Positions 19,488 to 29,176 of a DNA stretch of 64,000 nt are shown in pieces (within the stretch, counting starts at the first letter, position 1; each line of letters opens with the position of its first letter). Source of the stretch: Vibrio variabilis (GTDB taxonomy: Bacteria; Pseudomonadota; Gammaproteobacteria; Enterobacterales; Vibrionaceae); the NCBI RefSeq assembly GCF_003263785.1, contig NZ_JYJK01000073.1, positions 124,001 through 188,000 of the forward strand. The letters are read 5' to 3'. Under the pieces are notes generated by a model. It ran no database searches. It was not told where the DNA came from and was given only the letters and a program-made list of their open reading frames with translations. Made by a program: the position numbers and the translations under genes.

Positions 19488-20384
19488 CTAAAGCGTGTGC
19501 AAGAATGCTGCGCCTCGCACACCAGACGAGTCACCATGTACGCTTTTGACCACCTGAGTCGTGACCGATTTTGTGAAGGTGTATTTCGAGAGTTTTTTCT
19601 GAACCAGAGGATACACTTCGTCTACGTTTGACATCCCACCACCGAGCACTATGACTTCAGGATCGACAAAGTTCACAATAGCACCCAACGTTCGAGCGAG
19701 CTGATCACAGTACAAATCGAAGTGCTCAACGGCTCTAGCATCCCCTCTTTCGTAGAGCGCCATGATCTCTCTAGAATTTGCGGGTTCGTACTTCTCTGCA
19801 AATGTGCGAGCAAAGCCGGTGCCTGAGACAAATGACTCTGCGCAGTTCATCGAGCCGCAGTAACACTGGTGAGGATTACCATCAACCTCTGGGTTAAAGT
19901 TAGGGAGCGGGTTATGCCCCAACTCGCCACCAAGTTTATTAAGGCCAGTCACCAAACCATTGTTGATCACCACGCCAGCACCGCAGCCCGTTCCAATGAT
20001 GACGGCGACACAGGAGTTGGTCGCGTGCTTCGCGGCGCCATCTTTATATTCAGAAAGCGCAAGGCAATCAGCATCATTGGCAATAGCAACCGGAACATCG
20101 ATCTGCTTTTGAATATCACCAATAAAATCCTGTCCATTTAACACAGACACGTTTGCACCCTGCATCAGGCCGTCATTGCCGACAGAACCACAGCAACCAA
20201 TGCCAATAGAGTCGATCTCCCCATGTTGGCTCACAGCATCAATCACAGACATCACGGCAGTTAAGAACTCTGAATAACTGTTTTTTGCCGTTGGCTCACG
20301 ATGGACAACCAAGGTCTCGTAGCTGTTGGCATCGAGTCCGACGCCCTCTATTTTTGTGCCGCCGATATCTAGTCCTACTATCAT
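19488..20384 (-). CDS. ROK-family hexose kinase with zinc motif
   Basis: 298 residues. N-terminal phosphate loop LDIGGTKIEGVGLD, catalytic Asp in AIANDADCLALSE (near 104), and GHNPLPNF followed by the zinc motif CYCGSMNCAESF, a pattern shared by N-acetylglucosamine kinase (NagK) and mannofructokinase (Mak). It should phosphorylate a monosaccharide, plausibly the free hexose released by the downstream glycosidase. It is the first gene of the three-gene operon; a 48-bp gap precedes the second kinase. Confidence 0.8.
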   Translation of the reverse strand: MIVGLDIGGTKIEGVGLDANSYETLVVHREPTAKNSYSEFLTAVMSVIDAVSQHGEIDSIGIGCCGSVGNDGLMQGANVSVLNGQDFIGDIQKQIDVPVAIANDADCLALSEYKDGAAKHATNSCVAVIIGTGCGAGVVINNGLVTGLNKLGGELGHNPLPNFNPEVDGNPHQCYCGSMNCAESFVSGTGFARTFAEKYEPANSREIMALYERGDARAVEHFDLYCDQLARTLGAIVNFVDPEVIVLGGGMSNVDEVYPLVQKKLSKYTFTKSVTTQVVKSVHGDSSGVRGAAFLHTL

Positions 20385-20520
20385 GTTCTGCTCTCTTGAT
20401 TTGTGTGTTCGCCAATCTTTAAACGTTGAGCCACCAACATCTCGCTGGGTCGATTCTAATAAACCAAATTTTCGTTCTCTTCTAAAGGACGAGACCCTTA
20501 AAATTCAAAATAAGTCACAA

Positions 20521-20575
20521 AACTATATAGTTTTACAAAAATATGCGTGCAGTTTTTAGTTCGAACTATTCGAAC
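20521..20575. promoter_or_regulatory. Two perfect palindromes upstream of the ROK-GH1 operon
   Basis: AACTATATAGTT (20521-20532) and GTTCGAACTATTCGAAC (20559-20575; arms GTTCGAA/TTCGAAC) are exact dyads about 140-190 bp before the first kinase start. They look like repressor operators. No regulator gene is adjacent, so the binding protein is unknown. Confidence 0.45.
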
Positions 20576-20654
20576 GTCTCTTTCACATTTCCACTCTGCT
20601 CTTTCGATCTCCGGAGATCTATAGTTTGACTATCAGATACCAAGGAGGTCCCAA

Positions 20655-21502
20655 ATGACTTCATTTAGAACCATTCAACAGATCATTCCATCGCATGCCA
20701 CCTCTGATGGTGATGGTGTAAAAATTCGTCGCGTACACGGCTTTGATAACCAGGCGTTTTCGCCGTTTCTTATGATTGATGAGCTCAAATCCGACGACAA
20801 AAAAGATTATGTTGGCGGATTTCCCCCTCATCCACATAGAGGTATTGAGACACTGACCTATATGATGCAAGGGCACTTCCAGCATCGTGACCATATGGGT
20901 AACGTGGGTGAATTACGCTCTGGTGGTGCTCAATGGATGGCGGCAGGCCGTGGCGTGATCCATAGCGAAATGCCAATAATGGATGACGGTCAGCTGCACG
21001 GTTTTCAAATTTGGATTAACCAGCCAGCTAGAGACAAAATGAAGCCAGCGCAATACCACGATTTCCAACCAGAAACGATTACCGAGTATCAAAAGCCGGG
21101 GGTTGGATTAGTACGCCTATTAGCTGGCACATTAACGGTCGAAGATGAGGTTTTAACAGGCCCCTCACAAAAACAGGAGTGGCGGCAACCGTTGCTGACT
21201 GGCGTGCCGACAGGGGCGACCAACTTATTCTAGGCACACCCGAACACCACAATGCCATGGTTTATGTTTATTCCGGCGAAGTCTCATTGAGTGAGAAAAA
21301 ATTGATTAAAGGTGAACTTGCACTAGTCTCAAAAGGAGAGGCTATGGAGATTAATGCGAGAGAAGATTCTGGATTGCTGGTATTTGTTGGTGAACCAATT
21401 AACGAGCCAGTGGTTCATTACGGCCCTTTTGTTATGAATAGTAGTCAAGAGATCCAACAGGCGATTAACGACTACAATCGTGGCGAATTTGAACGGTATT
21501 GA
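20655..21502 (+). CDS. Pirin-family bicupin protein, one frameshift
   Basis: About 282 residues after repair, the pirin length. The N-terminal cupin holds the metal ligands in GGFPPHPHRGIETLTYMM and HSEMP. The C-terminal cupin follows in the second frame (HHNAMVYVYSGEV...). One A is missing from the run at 21169-21173; restoring it joins GPSQKTGVAATVADWRADRG. Bacterial pirins are quercetinase-like or redox-linked proteins of mostly unknown physiology. A strong ribosome site (AGGAGG) precedes the ATG. Confidence 0.88.
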
Positions 21503-21554
21503 ACTTCAATTACCAAATATTAGATTTGACACCTCAATCCACTGCCTGTGTGTC

Positions 21555-21588
21555 ACGCATCGACTGGCTAAGTCGATGCGTTCTTTTT
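21555..21588. terminator. Bidirectional terminator between pirin and ppnP
   Basis: ACGCATCGACT (21555-21565) and AGTCGATGCGT (21571-21581) form a perfect 11-bp stem with a 5-nt loop, followed by TCTTTTTT. It sits between convergent genes. Confidence 0.9.
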
Positions 21589-21622
21589 TGCGCCATTCTT
21601 TTTAACGCTGTCGCTTTTAATA

Positions 21623-21904
21623 CTACAGATATTCGCAGAGATAAGCGGTAGCTTGCTCGACTTGCAAATCAAAGCTTGAATCGCCTTCAACATCAAACGC
21701 CTGACCCGCTGTGTAGGTTTTCCACTCTTGCGTGTTAGCTAAACGAACCGTTAGTGCACCTTTTACTACCGTCATTTTCTCCGGAGCTGCGGTGCCAAAC
21801 GTGTATTCGCCCGGCGCCATAACGCCAACACTACTGTCGCCGTCGGCTTGCGTAAAAGCGAGAGATTTCACGTTTCCTTCAAAATAGGTATTTTCTTTGA
21901 TCAT
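21623..21904 (-). CDS. ppnP: Pyrimidine/purine nucleoside phosphorylase PpnP
   Basis: 93 residues, a single cupin of the PpnP/YaiE (DUF1255) family: [36 protein letters not shown], and [13 protein letters not shown]. PpnP splits a broad range of nucleosides into base and ribose-1-phosphate. The start at 21904 is preferred because AAGGAAG precedes it and it gives family length; an earlier in-frame start adds ten unlikely residues. Confidence 0.92.
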   Translation of the reverse strand: MIKENTYFEGNVKSLAFTQADGDSSVGVMAPGEYTFGTAAPEKMTVVKGALTVRLANTQEWKTYTAGQAFDVEGDSSFDLQVEQATAYLCEYL

Positions 21905-22034
21905 AATGACTTCCTTGTAATTTACTTTTGGCAAAACATCGTTTTACCTCACAAAGTTAACGAAAACAAGTCATTGATCACTTGCTAGTCTGTGATGGTA
22001 TAAATAAACAGAATCAATGAATCAGAGACAAGGT

Positions 22035-23358
22035 ATGTCTAATCAGGAAAGTAAAGTCCCAACTAATCGCATCACCCGCTTCGGGAAATTAGCCTCTCTG
22101 GCAACACGAGTTACCGGCTCTATGGTCACAGAGGGCGCCAAACAGTTTGCACAAGGCAAGCGTCCCAAGGCTCGCGAGTTGCTACTCACCCCGAGTAACG
22201 TCAAACGAGTGGCCGATCAACTGGCTCATCTTCGCGGTGCAGCGATGAAAGTGGGTCAGTTAATGTCTATGGATGCAGGCGATCTTATTAGCCCAGAATT
22301 GGCTGATATTCTCTCAAGCTGCGCTCCGATGCTTCACCCATGCCTGCCAGTCAGCTTTCCTCGGTTCTGACACAAGAATTGGGAGCAGACTGGAAACAAA
22401 ACTTCATTGAATTTAACTTCAAACCCATCGCCAGCGCATCGATTGGTCAAGTGCACCAAGCCCACTCAGACGATGGCACTAAACTGGCGATTAAAGTGCA
22501 ATATCCCGGGATCAAGCAAAGTATCGACAGTGACGTCGACAATGTGGGCACCCTACTCAATGTGGTTGGGCTCATTCCTAAAGACGTCGATTACAAAGGG
22601 TTACTGGAAGAGGCGAAGAAGCAACTTCATGCCGAAGCGGATTACTTGTTAGAAGCCAAACTTCTGCGCCAATTTCGCGACTACCTCGCAAGCGCCCCGC
22701 AATTTGTCTTACCCGATGTCCGAGATGAACTCACAACCGATAATGTGTTAGCCATGACCTACGTGGATGGCGTTGCGATAGAGTCATTGGTTGACAGTAA
22801 CCAGCAGACTCGCGACCGCGTGGTCACCTTACTGTTGGAGCTTCTTTTCAAAGAAATCTTCGACTTTAAGTTGGTACAAACGGATCCCAACTTCGCCAAT
22901 TTTCTTTTTGACGAGCGGCAACAAAAAGTCGTCCTGCTGGATTTTGGAGCGACTCGAGCCTACGACGACCGAATCAGTGATGGCTATCGTCTCGCTTTCA
23001 GCGCCATCCTCGACGGTGACGACGACGCCTCTACCGAGCATTGCAGCAAATTGGCTTCTTTACTCAACAAATCTTACCTGCTCAAAGAGATGCCGTTGTG
23101 AATCTAGTGAAACTTGCCGGCGAGCCACTTAAATATCAAGGCAGCTATGATTTTGGTGCCAGCAACCTTGCACAGCGCATCAGTGAAGCGGGCACGGTAA
23201 TTAGTATGGAGCAGGACTATTGGCATACACCTCCCGCAGATGCGTTATTCTTGCATCGTAAAATCGGCGGCTTGTATTTATTGGCGGCTCGCTTAAAAGC
23301 CAAAGTCGATGTAAACCAGCTGTTTTTACCCTTTAAGTTGACGGAAGTCTTGAAATAA
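22035..23358 (+). CDS. ABC1/UbiB-family atypical kinase, two frameshifts
   Basis: About 441 residues after repair. Family motifs: the KxGQ motif in AAMKVGQLMSMDAGDLISPEL, lysine in LAIKVQYPGI, QTDPNFANFLFD in the catalytic loop, and LDFGATR as the metal-binding DFG-like motif. Bases are missing near 22318 and near 23039. Repaired joins read SSLRSDASPMPASQL and STEALQQIGFFTQQIL, as expected for the family. ABC1 proteins support quinone biosynthesis or lipid homeostasis. This one is not in a ubi cluster, so its exact role is open. The ATG at 22035 is preferred to 22017 because GAGACAAGG lies just before it. Confidence 0.85.
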
Positions 23359-23537
23359 CAAAGTATTACAAAACCTTTCTGTCAGCTTCTCCTATCTAGC
23401 GCTATGGTTATCGCTAGGGGCAATGTTCCCTAGCTAGTGTTTGATAAAGTTACAACGGCACTAGCCGATAACCTACATAGACGCTCAAAACACAACTGAG
23501 CAACCCACTCCATTAGGCGACAAGGAAGGCCGAGTGA

Positions 23538-24005
23538 ATGACAAGGATCAGAGCTAGAGCAACCCCTAACACTGACTCATACATGCTGGCAGGCATACTG
23601 TTCGTCATGGTTGTGCTGTCTGGCTTGCTCGGCTTTGCGTTTTATAGCAGTCACCAAAACCATATTTCGCCAACCCGCGTCTACGGCAATTGGATTGAAA
23701 TTGGCGCTCCCAAGCAAAGCACGGAAATCCTGACATTTTCTGACGCAGGTGCACTTCGTAACCATCGACTCGTGACAACGTCCTTCGAGTTTGATGGTCG
23801 CATTGTTCGTCTTAAAACAGGCAGCGGCTTATGGGTGTATGAACGTGTCGGTACACCACGCTCTCCTCAACTTCGTCGCGTCACGCCTGCTTTGCCTCCG
23901 CAGCGGTTTATTCTTGAAGGCTACGAAGATACCGTTCCCATGGATGGTTACAATCCAGCTCAGAATCGACGTTCAGCACTGCGAGAGCATTTCTCGACCA
24001 AATAA
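23538..24005 (+). CDS. DUF2850 membrane-anchored protein
   Basis: 155 residues: one N-terminal transmembrane segment (about 17-38) and a soluble domain with VYGNWIEIGAPKQSTEILTFSDAG, typical of DUF2850, a family I know chiefly from Vibrio. The soluble part should face the periplasm. Function is unknown. The 179-bp gap before it carries two small dyads (CTAGCG/CGCTAG at 23396-23417 and CTAGGG/CCCTAG at 23414-23433). Confidence 0.75.
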   Translation: MTRIRARATPNTDSYMLAGILFVMVVLSGLLGFAFYSSHQNHISPTRVYGNWIEIGAPKQSTEILTFSDAGALRNHRLVTTSFEFDGRIVRLKTGSGLWVYERVGTPRSPQLRRVTPALPPQRFILEGYEDTVPMDGYNPAQNRRSALREHFSTK

Positions 24006-24153
24006 ATGCGATGCTAGATGCAAGAGGATCACTTTTGTGCACGTTTGTTTGACTCGTATCAAGCTTCACTTTAATTTCACATAAGTAGTACTCATCCTCT
24101 CCTACACTGTCTTATAGGCTAGTAGGAATCGTTACTTTCCAAAGGAGAGGACA

Positions 24154-24450
24154 ATGATCAAAACACATCGCAACTTTGTGCTGCATGGCAGCACCCAACA
24201 TCACGCTCAAATTCACGTCAATCCCGTCGGTGAACTCGATGTCGATATTGTCGAGTCTAATGAACACCATAATACCGAGTTGAGCGAGCTTAGCTTCAAA
24301 CGTTCACACCACTCAACGTTAGTGAAAGGGTTTGAAATTCACGATCATAAAGCATGGCAGATCACGCTCAACCATCGAGATGCGGATGAACTAAGCACCA
24401 TAGTCAAACGAGCAAATGATGATTATGAAGAGCTAATGCGTGATCTTTAA
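24154..24450 (+). CDS. Uncharacterised 98-residue protein
   Basis: It has a strong ribosome site (AAAGGAGAGG) 4-6 bases before the ATG and a good ending, so it is very likely real. It is a hydrophilic, His-rich protein (HGSTQHHAQIHV, NEHHN, RSHHST) with no signal peptide or membrane segment. I recognise no domain. A 27-bp hairpin (GTGGCAAG/CTTGCCAC, 24477-24503) follows. Confidence 0.6.
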   Translation: MIKTHRNFVLHGSTQHHAQIHVNPVGELDVDIVESNEHHNTELSELSFKRSHHSTLVKGFEIHDHKAWQITLNHRDADELSTIVKRANDDYEELMRDL

Positions 24451-24668
24451 GAAAATGAGTAGCATCTTGAATTCATGTGGCAAGTAGCGACATTGCTTGC
24501 CACCTAATACTGCTTTGTACTTTTTAATACCCTATTGTTTTGATGCGCCTTTGAACCTATCCGGCTTAAAACGGCAATTCGAACAAATTATGACATTCCT
24601 CTGAATTATCAATACAATCAATCCAATACCCTATCCACCCTGTTTTACATCAGCATTCCCTACCCTCT

Positions 24669-25415
24669 ATGCCAAATTTAAACTTTCATCAACTGCGATT
24701 TTTTACCCAAGATAAATTGTTGGGGATTGTCTGCCTCGCTATCGTAGCGACCATTTTGTTCGTTCTATCATCTTTGCTTTACCCATTCGAACTCAGCGCC
24801 CAAGTAAGCAACGGGCTAGGTACCGCGATGCAACTGCTGTCTTATTCTGCTGGTCATCAAGGGTTTCTCATCACATTAGCAGTACTTGGCGTGATGACAC
24901 TCTGGGTGACGAGAGCCAGTCAGTACAAAGTGATTCTGATTGCACAGTTAGGGTTACTGTTAATATTCAGCTTTGGCGCTAAGACGTTCTTGAAGCAGTG
25001 GACAGAAAGTCCTAGGCCTTACACCCATGAACTAACGGCTGAGGGGCTGCTCTCTTCACCCGAGCAGTTCTACACGCTTGATAGTAGTGACCAAGACCAG
25101 ATCATCGTTCTAGCGAGCGATGAAGTGAGTCAATGGCGCACCAAGCACTGGTTGGGTGAAACTGACTATTCCTTTCCTTCTGGTCACACAATTTTCGTGG
25201 CAGTGTGTGTTCTTTTCTTTGCTGGGTTATTTGCCAACCACCAATATCCTGTTCTCTCATCCTTAGTCATGTTGTGGGCAGTTGGCGTGGCGACCAGTCG
25301 ACTGTGGCTTGGCATGCACCGTCCAGAAGATCTATTTGGTTCATTGGCATTTGCACTGGTGCTTTTCTTGATTGTCCCTAGCGCTGACTCAAAATTTCGA
25401 TTACTATCGAAATAG
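24669..25415 (+). CDS. PAP2-family membrane phosphatase, PgpB-like
   Basis: 248 residues, about six transmembrane helices. The three PAP2 phosphatase motifs are complete: KQWTESPRP (K-x6-RP), FPSGHTIF (PSGH), and SRLWLGMHRPED (SR-x5-H-x3-D). Family members remove phosphate from phosphatidylglycerol phosphate or undecaprenyl pyrophosphate at the inner membrane. Spacing and length fit PgpB. The exact lipid substrate is not determined by these motifs. Confidence 0.85.
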   Translation: MPNLNFHQLRFFTQDKLLGIVCLAIVATILFVLSSLLYPFELSAQVSNGLGTAMQLLSYSAGHQGFLITLAVLGVMTLWVTRASQYKVILIAQLGLLLIFSFGAKTFLKQWTESPRPYTHELTAEGLLSSPEQFYTLDSSDQDQIIVLASDEVSQWRTKHWLGETDYSFPSGHTIFVAVCVLFFAGLFANHQYPVLSSLVMLWAVGVATSRLWLGMHRPEDLFGSLAFALVLFLIVPSADSKFRLLSK

Positions 25416-25434
25416 TTATTGCGGAGAGAAACAC

Positions 25435-25728
25435 ATGCAGATTGAAGTTGCAGCAAAAGCACTAAAAGAGCTGGGACACGTTACCCGCCTCGCTATCTAT
25501 CGACAAGTCGTCAAGGCAGGACGACAAGGTATCCCTGTCGGTGAGATACAAGAGCGACTTGATATTCCAGGCTCGACACTGTCACACCATATTTCTAGTC
25601 TTGCTTCGGCTAATTTGATAGAGCAGCGCCGTGAAGGTCGAACTCTATTTTGTGTTGCACAATACGAGCATCTCGCGGGCGTCATTGACTTCTTGCAAGA
25701 TGAATGTTGTGTTGATGAAAAGTGCTAG
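25435..25728 (+). CDS. ArsR-family metal-type regulator with cysteine tail
   Basis: 97 residues from the ATG at 25435 (GGAGAG upstream). An open frame continues 63 bases further back into pgpB, but those residues are unlikely. The winged helix includes IPGSTLSHHISSLASANLIEQRREGR. The C-terminus ends DECCVDEKC, a cluster of three cysteines that could bind a soft metal or serve as a redox switch. The gene lies 19 bp after pgpB and may be co-transcribed with it. No cognate transporter is adjacent. Confidence 0.8.
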   Translation: MQIEVAAKALKELGHVTRLAIYRQVVKAGRQGIPVGEIQERLDIPGSTLSHHISSLASANLIEQRREGRTLFCVAQYEHLAGVIDFLQDECCVDEKC

Positions 25729-25744
25729 TCATTAGCACTTTTTC
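25718..25744 (+). terminator. Rho-independent terminator after arsR-type gene
   Basis: AAAGTGCTA (25719-25727) and TAGCACTTT (25733-25741) form a 9-bp stem with loop GTCAT, then more T and C/T. The first arm overlaps the stop codon. Confidence 0.85.
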
Positions 25745-26115
25745 ACTTTTAATGTATTTTATAACAGCAACAAAATACCAGACTCGATACGATATATTAC
25801 TCTCAAAATAATCACTCAATTTGATATATTCACTATCATTTCATCATTAAATCATAATAAAAACATATAGATAAAACCCCAACAATTGTGAGCGTTATAA
25901 TCTAATCATCTATTTCCATCCCAGTTTTCATACTAACCACAGTAAAATATATTAAATAGATCAAAATTCCGGCAGTTAATAAATAATCCCAATCAATAAG
26001 TACCAATATTATCAGTAATAAGTGATACTATGACTTGCTACTGAGCAGTCTAAATACCGTCAATGGCATTTCGAATGGAACTTGCTGCATTCAAAAGGTA
26101 AAGAGGAATATTTTT
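25745..26115. other. AT-rich intergenic region
   Basis: About 370 bp of very AT-rich sequence with no convincing gene. It must contain the promoter of the chemoreceptor that follows. I can assign no clear operator. Confidence 0.4.
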
Positions 26116-27732
26116 GTGAAACTGAATAATTTGTCGATCAGAGCGAAATTGCAGGCTCTTGTCGGCTTTGCCGTACTCATTTTATTCTCATTGGGTACTT
26201 ATAATCTTATCATTCAAAAAAACTCAAGCTACGATCAGCGCAAAGACCGGGTACGCTCGAATGTCGAAGTGGCGTACACCTTAGCAAGTCACTATCAAAA
26301 GCTCAGTGCTTCCATGGGGGAAGAGCAAGCAAAGCAGGCAGCTGCGAAAGCCATTGAAGCGCTGCGCTACGATGGTAACAATTACTTCTTTATCGCAACT
26401 TCCGATGAAAAAGTGGTCATGCACCCGACTAACCCACAACTAAACGGCACTAAGGCCAGTAATCTAAAAGATTCTCGTGGGAACTATTTCTGGCAGGAAA
26501 TGAGCGCAGTTGCGACCAAACAAGGTAGTGGCTTTGTTACTTATTACTGGATTGGTAGTGACGGCGAAGAGTCTCAAAAAATCTCCTTCGTTAGTTACAT
26601 TCCCGAGTGGGACTGGATTATCGGTTCAGGTGTTCAAACTGCAGATATCGACAAAGCATTCCAAAGCCAGCTAATTAAAGATCTCATTGTCGATACCCTT
26701 GCCGCCATCGTATTAGTTATTATGAGCGTCTACATTGCTCGGAATGTCGTTAAACCAATTGAACACCTAGTACAGCGCGTCCACCGAGTCGCTGATGGCG
26801 ATCTAACGGTGAATATGTCGAGCGACCGTAAGGATGAGTTAGGTTACTTAAGCAATGAGCTTGCTCGCATGATCTCAGCACTTAAAGATACCATCACCGC
26901 GGCAAAATCATCGGCAGATTACTCTGGCCAGCTATCTAGCAGCATTGCTGCAGCGAGTGAAGAAACTTCCACTAGTATTGACTCTCAAAGCCAGCAACTT
27001 GAACAACTGGCGACGGCAATGAATGAAATGTCCTCAACCATTCAAGACGTCGCGAGTAATTCAGAGCGCACTGCTGCAACCACAGAAGAGAGCAAAAACT
27101 TTGCCGCTGAAGGCAGTCGCAGTATGGGCTATACGTTGAATAACATCGCCGGTATTTCCGATGACATCACCAGCACCCACCAACTTATGGAAGCGCTGAA
27201 ACAAGGTGTCAGCGACATTAGCTCTGTGGTAAACGTGATTCACGAAGTTTCAGAGCAAACCAACCTTCTTGCCCTCAACGCAGCGATTGAAGCAGCGCGC
27301 GCTGGTGAACAAGGGCGCGGGTTTGCCGTGGTTGCCGATGAGGTTCGAAACCTGGCTAGCCGCACTCAAGAGTCTACCGCGCAAGTACAAACCACCATTG
27401 ACCAGCTCAATGAACGCACAGACAGTGTATTGTCAGTCATGGCGGCGAACCAAACAAAGGTGTCTGAGAGTGTGGATTTGGCTTCGCAAACACAAGAAAA
27501 ACTGGATACGGCAGTAGCCAAACTCAACGATACTTACGATATGGTGACGCAAATCGCGGCGGCGGCTGAGCAGCAAGGCACCGTTGCCAATGACGTGAAT
27601 GAAAACGTTAGCGTCGTGCACTTATCGATTAGCGAGATCAGACAAGCGAGCCAAAGTTTGGCGCAGCAGTCACAATCAATGGCTCAAGCTTCCGACGAGC
27701 TAACGCAAAAATTGGCTTACTTTAGAGTGTAA
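26116..27732 (+). CDS. Methyl-accepting chemotaxis protein, sCache sensor
   Basis: 538 residues from GTG 26116, chosen because AAGAGGA lies 8 bases upstream and the protein then matches its paralogue at 43456-45072 in length. Layout: transmembrane helix (about 10-30), periplasmic single-Cache domain ([36 protein letters not shown]), second helix (about 195-215), HAMP, and a cytoplasmic signalling domain with the hairpin tip [32 protein letters not shown]. sCache receptors of this kind often bind small carboxylates. The ligand is unknown here. Confidence 0.92.
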   Translation: MKLNNLSIRAKLQALVGFAVLILFSLGTYNLIIQKNSSYDQRKDRVRSNVEVAYTLASHYQKLSASMGEEQAKQAAAKAIEALRYDGNNYFFIATSDEKVVMHPTNPQLNGTKASNLKDSRGNYFWQEMSAVATKQGSGFVTYYWIGSDGEESQKISFVSYIPEWDWIIGSGVQTADIDKAFQSQLIKDLIVDTLAAIVLVIMSVYIARNVVKPIEHLVQRVHRVADGDLTVNMSSDRKDELGYLSNELARMISALKDTITAAKSSADYSGQLSSSIAAASEETSTSIDSQSQQLEQLATAMNEMSSTIQDVASNSERTAATTEESKNFAAEGSRSMGYTLNNIAGISDDITSTHQLMEALKQGVSDISSVVNVIHEVSEQTNLLALNAAIEAARAGEQGRGFAVVADEVRNLASRTQESTAQVQTTIDQLNERTDSVLSVMAANQTKVSESVDLASQTQEKLDTAVAKLNDTYDMVTQIAAAAEQQGTVANDVNENVSVVHLSISEIRQASQSLAQQSQSMAQASDELTQKLAYFRV

Positions 27733-27756
27733 GCAGATTACAGCTTGGAAAATTCA

Positions 27757-27787
27757 AAAAACGCTGCGCTATTGCGCAGCGTTTTTT
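27757..27787. terminator. Bidirectional terminator
   Basis: ACGCTGCGC (27761-27769), loop TATT, GCGCAGCGT (27774-27782), with A-run before and T-run after. It serves the convergent chemoreceptor and yceI-like genes. Confidence 0.93.
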
Positions 27788-27793
27788 ATTTAG

Positions 27794-28372
27794 TTATTTC
27801 TGGTTATAGACCAACACAAACGTCAGCGGTACTGACGTCGCAATAGCGGGTAGCCCCGCCACTTCACGTAGTTTTTCTATGCCCTGCTCCAAACCAAAAT
27901 CCGCGGCATTCACGATCAAAGGATCGGTTGCGACAATCACCACCTTGTCGTCACTCATTTTCATTACCGTCAGTTTTGCAGGATAGGTTTTCTGCTTACC
28001 GTGCAAATCCACAGTGACATCATTGATGATGCTATAAATGCCGCCAATATCGGCATTGTCCAGTTCACTCATATCAACCACAGTGGTAATCGTTGCTTTA
28101 GCAAAATCAGCAACGTTAAATAGCATGGTTTGCATTCTCTCATTGCGAATGGGTATGTTGGTTTCAACACTGGACAAATCGATAACCAGTGTTGCTTTGC
28201 CATCGTCACTGATCGTGCCTGTCATCGCTTCAAAGTGATGTATTTCACTTACACTGTTACTTTTAGTAGAGACAAACTTAAGTGTCGAATTGCTCCTATC
28301 GAGCATCCATTCCGCTTGTGACGAGAACGTCACTACCAGAGCAGCGAGCAGCGTACCTAGTCGGATCATCAT
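27794..28372 (-). CDS. YceI-family periplasmic lipid-binding protein
   Basis: 192 residues with a signal peptide (cleaved after about SQA) and the YceI fold pattern: W-x-LDRSNSTLKFVSTKSN, TISDDGKATLVIDLSSVETNI, ERMQTMLFNVADF. YceI proteins are periplasmic lipocalin-like barrels that hold isoprenoid-type lipids. Some are induced by acid or base stress. Single gene with its own promoter region upstream (28373-28492). Confidence 0.85.
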   Translation of the reverse strand: MMIRLGTLLAALVVTFSSQAEWMLDRSNSTLKFVSTKSNSVSEIHHFEAMTGTISDDGKATLVIDLSSVETNIPIRNERMQTMLFNVADFAKATITTVVDMSELDNADIGGIYSIINDVTVDLHGKQKTYPAKLTVMKMSDDKVVIVATDPLIVNAADFGLEQGIEKLREVAGLPAIATSVPLTFVLVYNQK

Positions 28373-28492
28373 GGGGGTTCCTTATCTATGCTGACTCTAT
28401 AGGTGTAGTCTAGGACGCTTCGGATCTCCACACGGTCAATTGAATATGATACTGTTTTGACATACTAAAAATGACGACACGGAGAAGTCAGT

Positions 28493-29104
28493 ATGCAGCT
28501 CAACCTCGATGAGTTATCCCCCAACGCTATCTATCATTTAATGACGCAGACCGTCATCCCTCGCCCGATAGCGTGGGTTCTTACCGAATCCTCTCAGGAC
28601 AATTTCAACTTGGCGCCGTTTTCCTATTTTGCGCCGGTTTCAAGCAACCCACCATTATTAATGATTTCGATTGGCAAAAAGCCCGATGGCACGCTCAAGG
28701 ACAGCGCAGTAAACGCGATAAAAAACAAACGGCTCGTGATTCATATAGCGAATGCCGACAGTGCTGAAGTCATGACTCAAACGTCCGCAACCCTCGAGCA
28801 TGGCGAATCGGAGGTTGAGGCAAGCGACGTGGCATTGACCAATTTTGACGGCTTTTCACTACCAAGAGTTTCACAGTGCCCGATAGCTTTTGGCTGCTCA
28901 CTGCATGAAGTGATAGAAATGGGTGAGACGCCGCAGCACTTAGTGATTGCCAAAATTGAGCAAGTGTTCATTGATGACAGCGTGATCGATACTCAACAAG
29001 AGAGGCTTGTCGTCGATGGTTTGAAAGTCAACCCATTATCAAGATTAGGCGGCAATAACTACGCGCTGATTAATGAAATTATCTCCGTAGCACGGCCAAG
29101 TTAA
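28493..29104 (+). CDS. Flavin reductase-like FMN-binding protein
   Basis: 203 residues of the split-barrel flavin reductase family: IPRPIAWVLTESS near the N-terminus, FNLAPFSYFAPVSSNPPLLMISIG for FMN binding, and LGGNNYALI at the end. It should bind FMN and reduce it with NAD(P)H, or act with a partner oxygenase. No partner gene is adjacent. An imperfect hairpin (29116-29139) follows between convergent genes. Confidence 0.82.
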   Translation: MQLNLDELSPNAIYHLMTQTVIPRPIAWVLTESSQDNFNLAPFSYFAPVSSNPPLLMISIGKKPDGTLKDSAVNAIKNKRLVIHIANADSAEVMTQTSATLEHGESEVEASDVALTNFDGFSLPRVSQCPIAFGCSLHEVIEMGETPQHLVIAKIEQVFIDDSVIDTQQERLVVDGLKVNPLSRLGGNNYALINEIISVARPS

Positions 29105-29176
29105 TCATTGGCAAAAGCCCCAGCATCTCTGCTAGGGCTTCACTATTAGACTTTCACTCTGATGACAGATGCGCTG

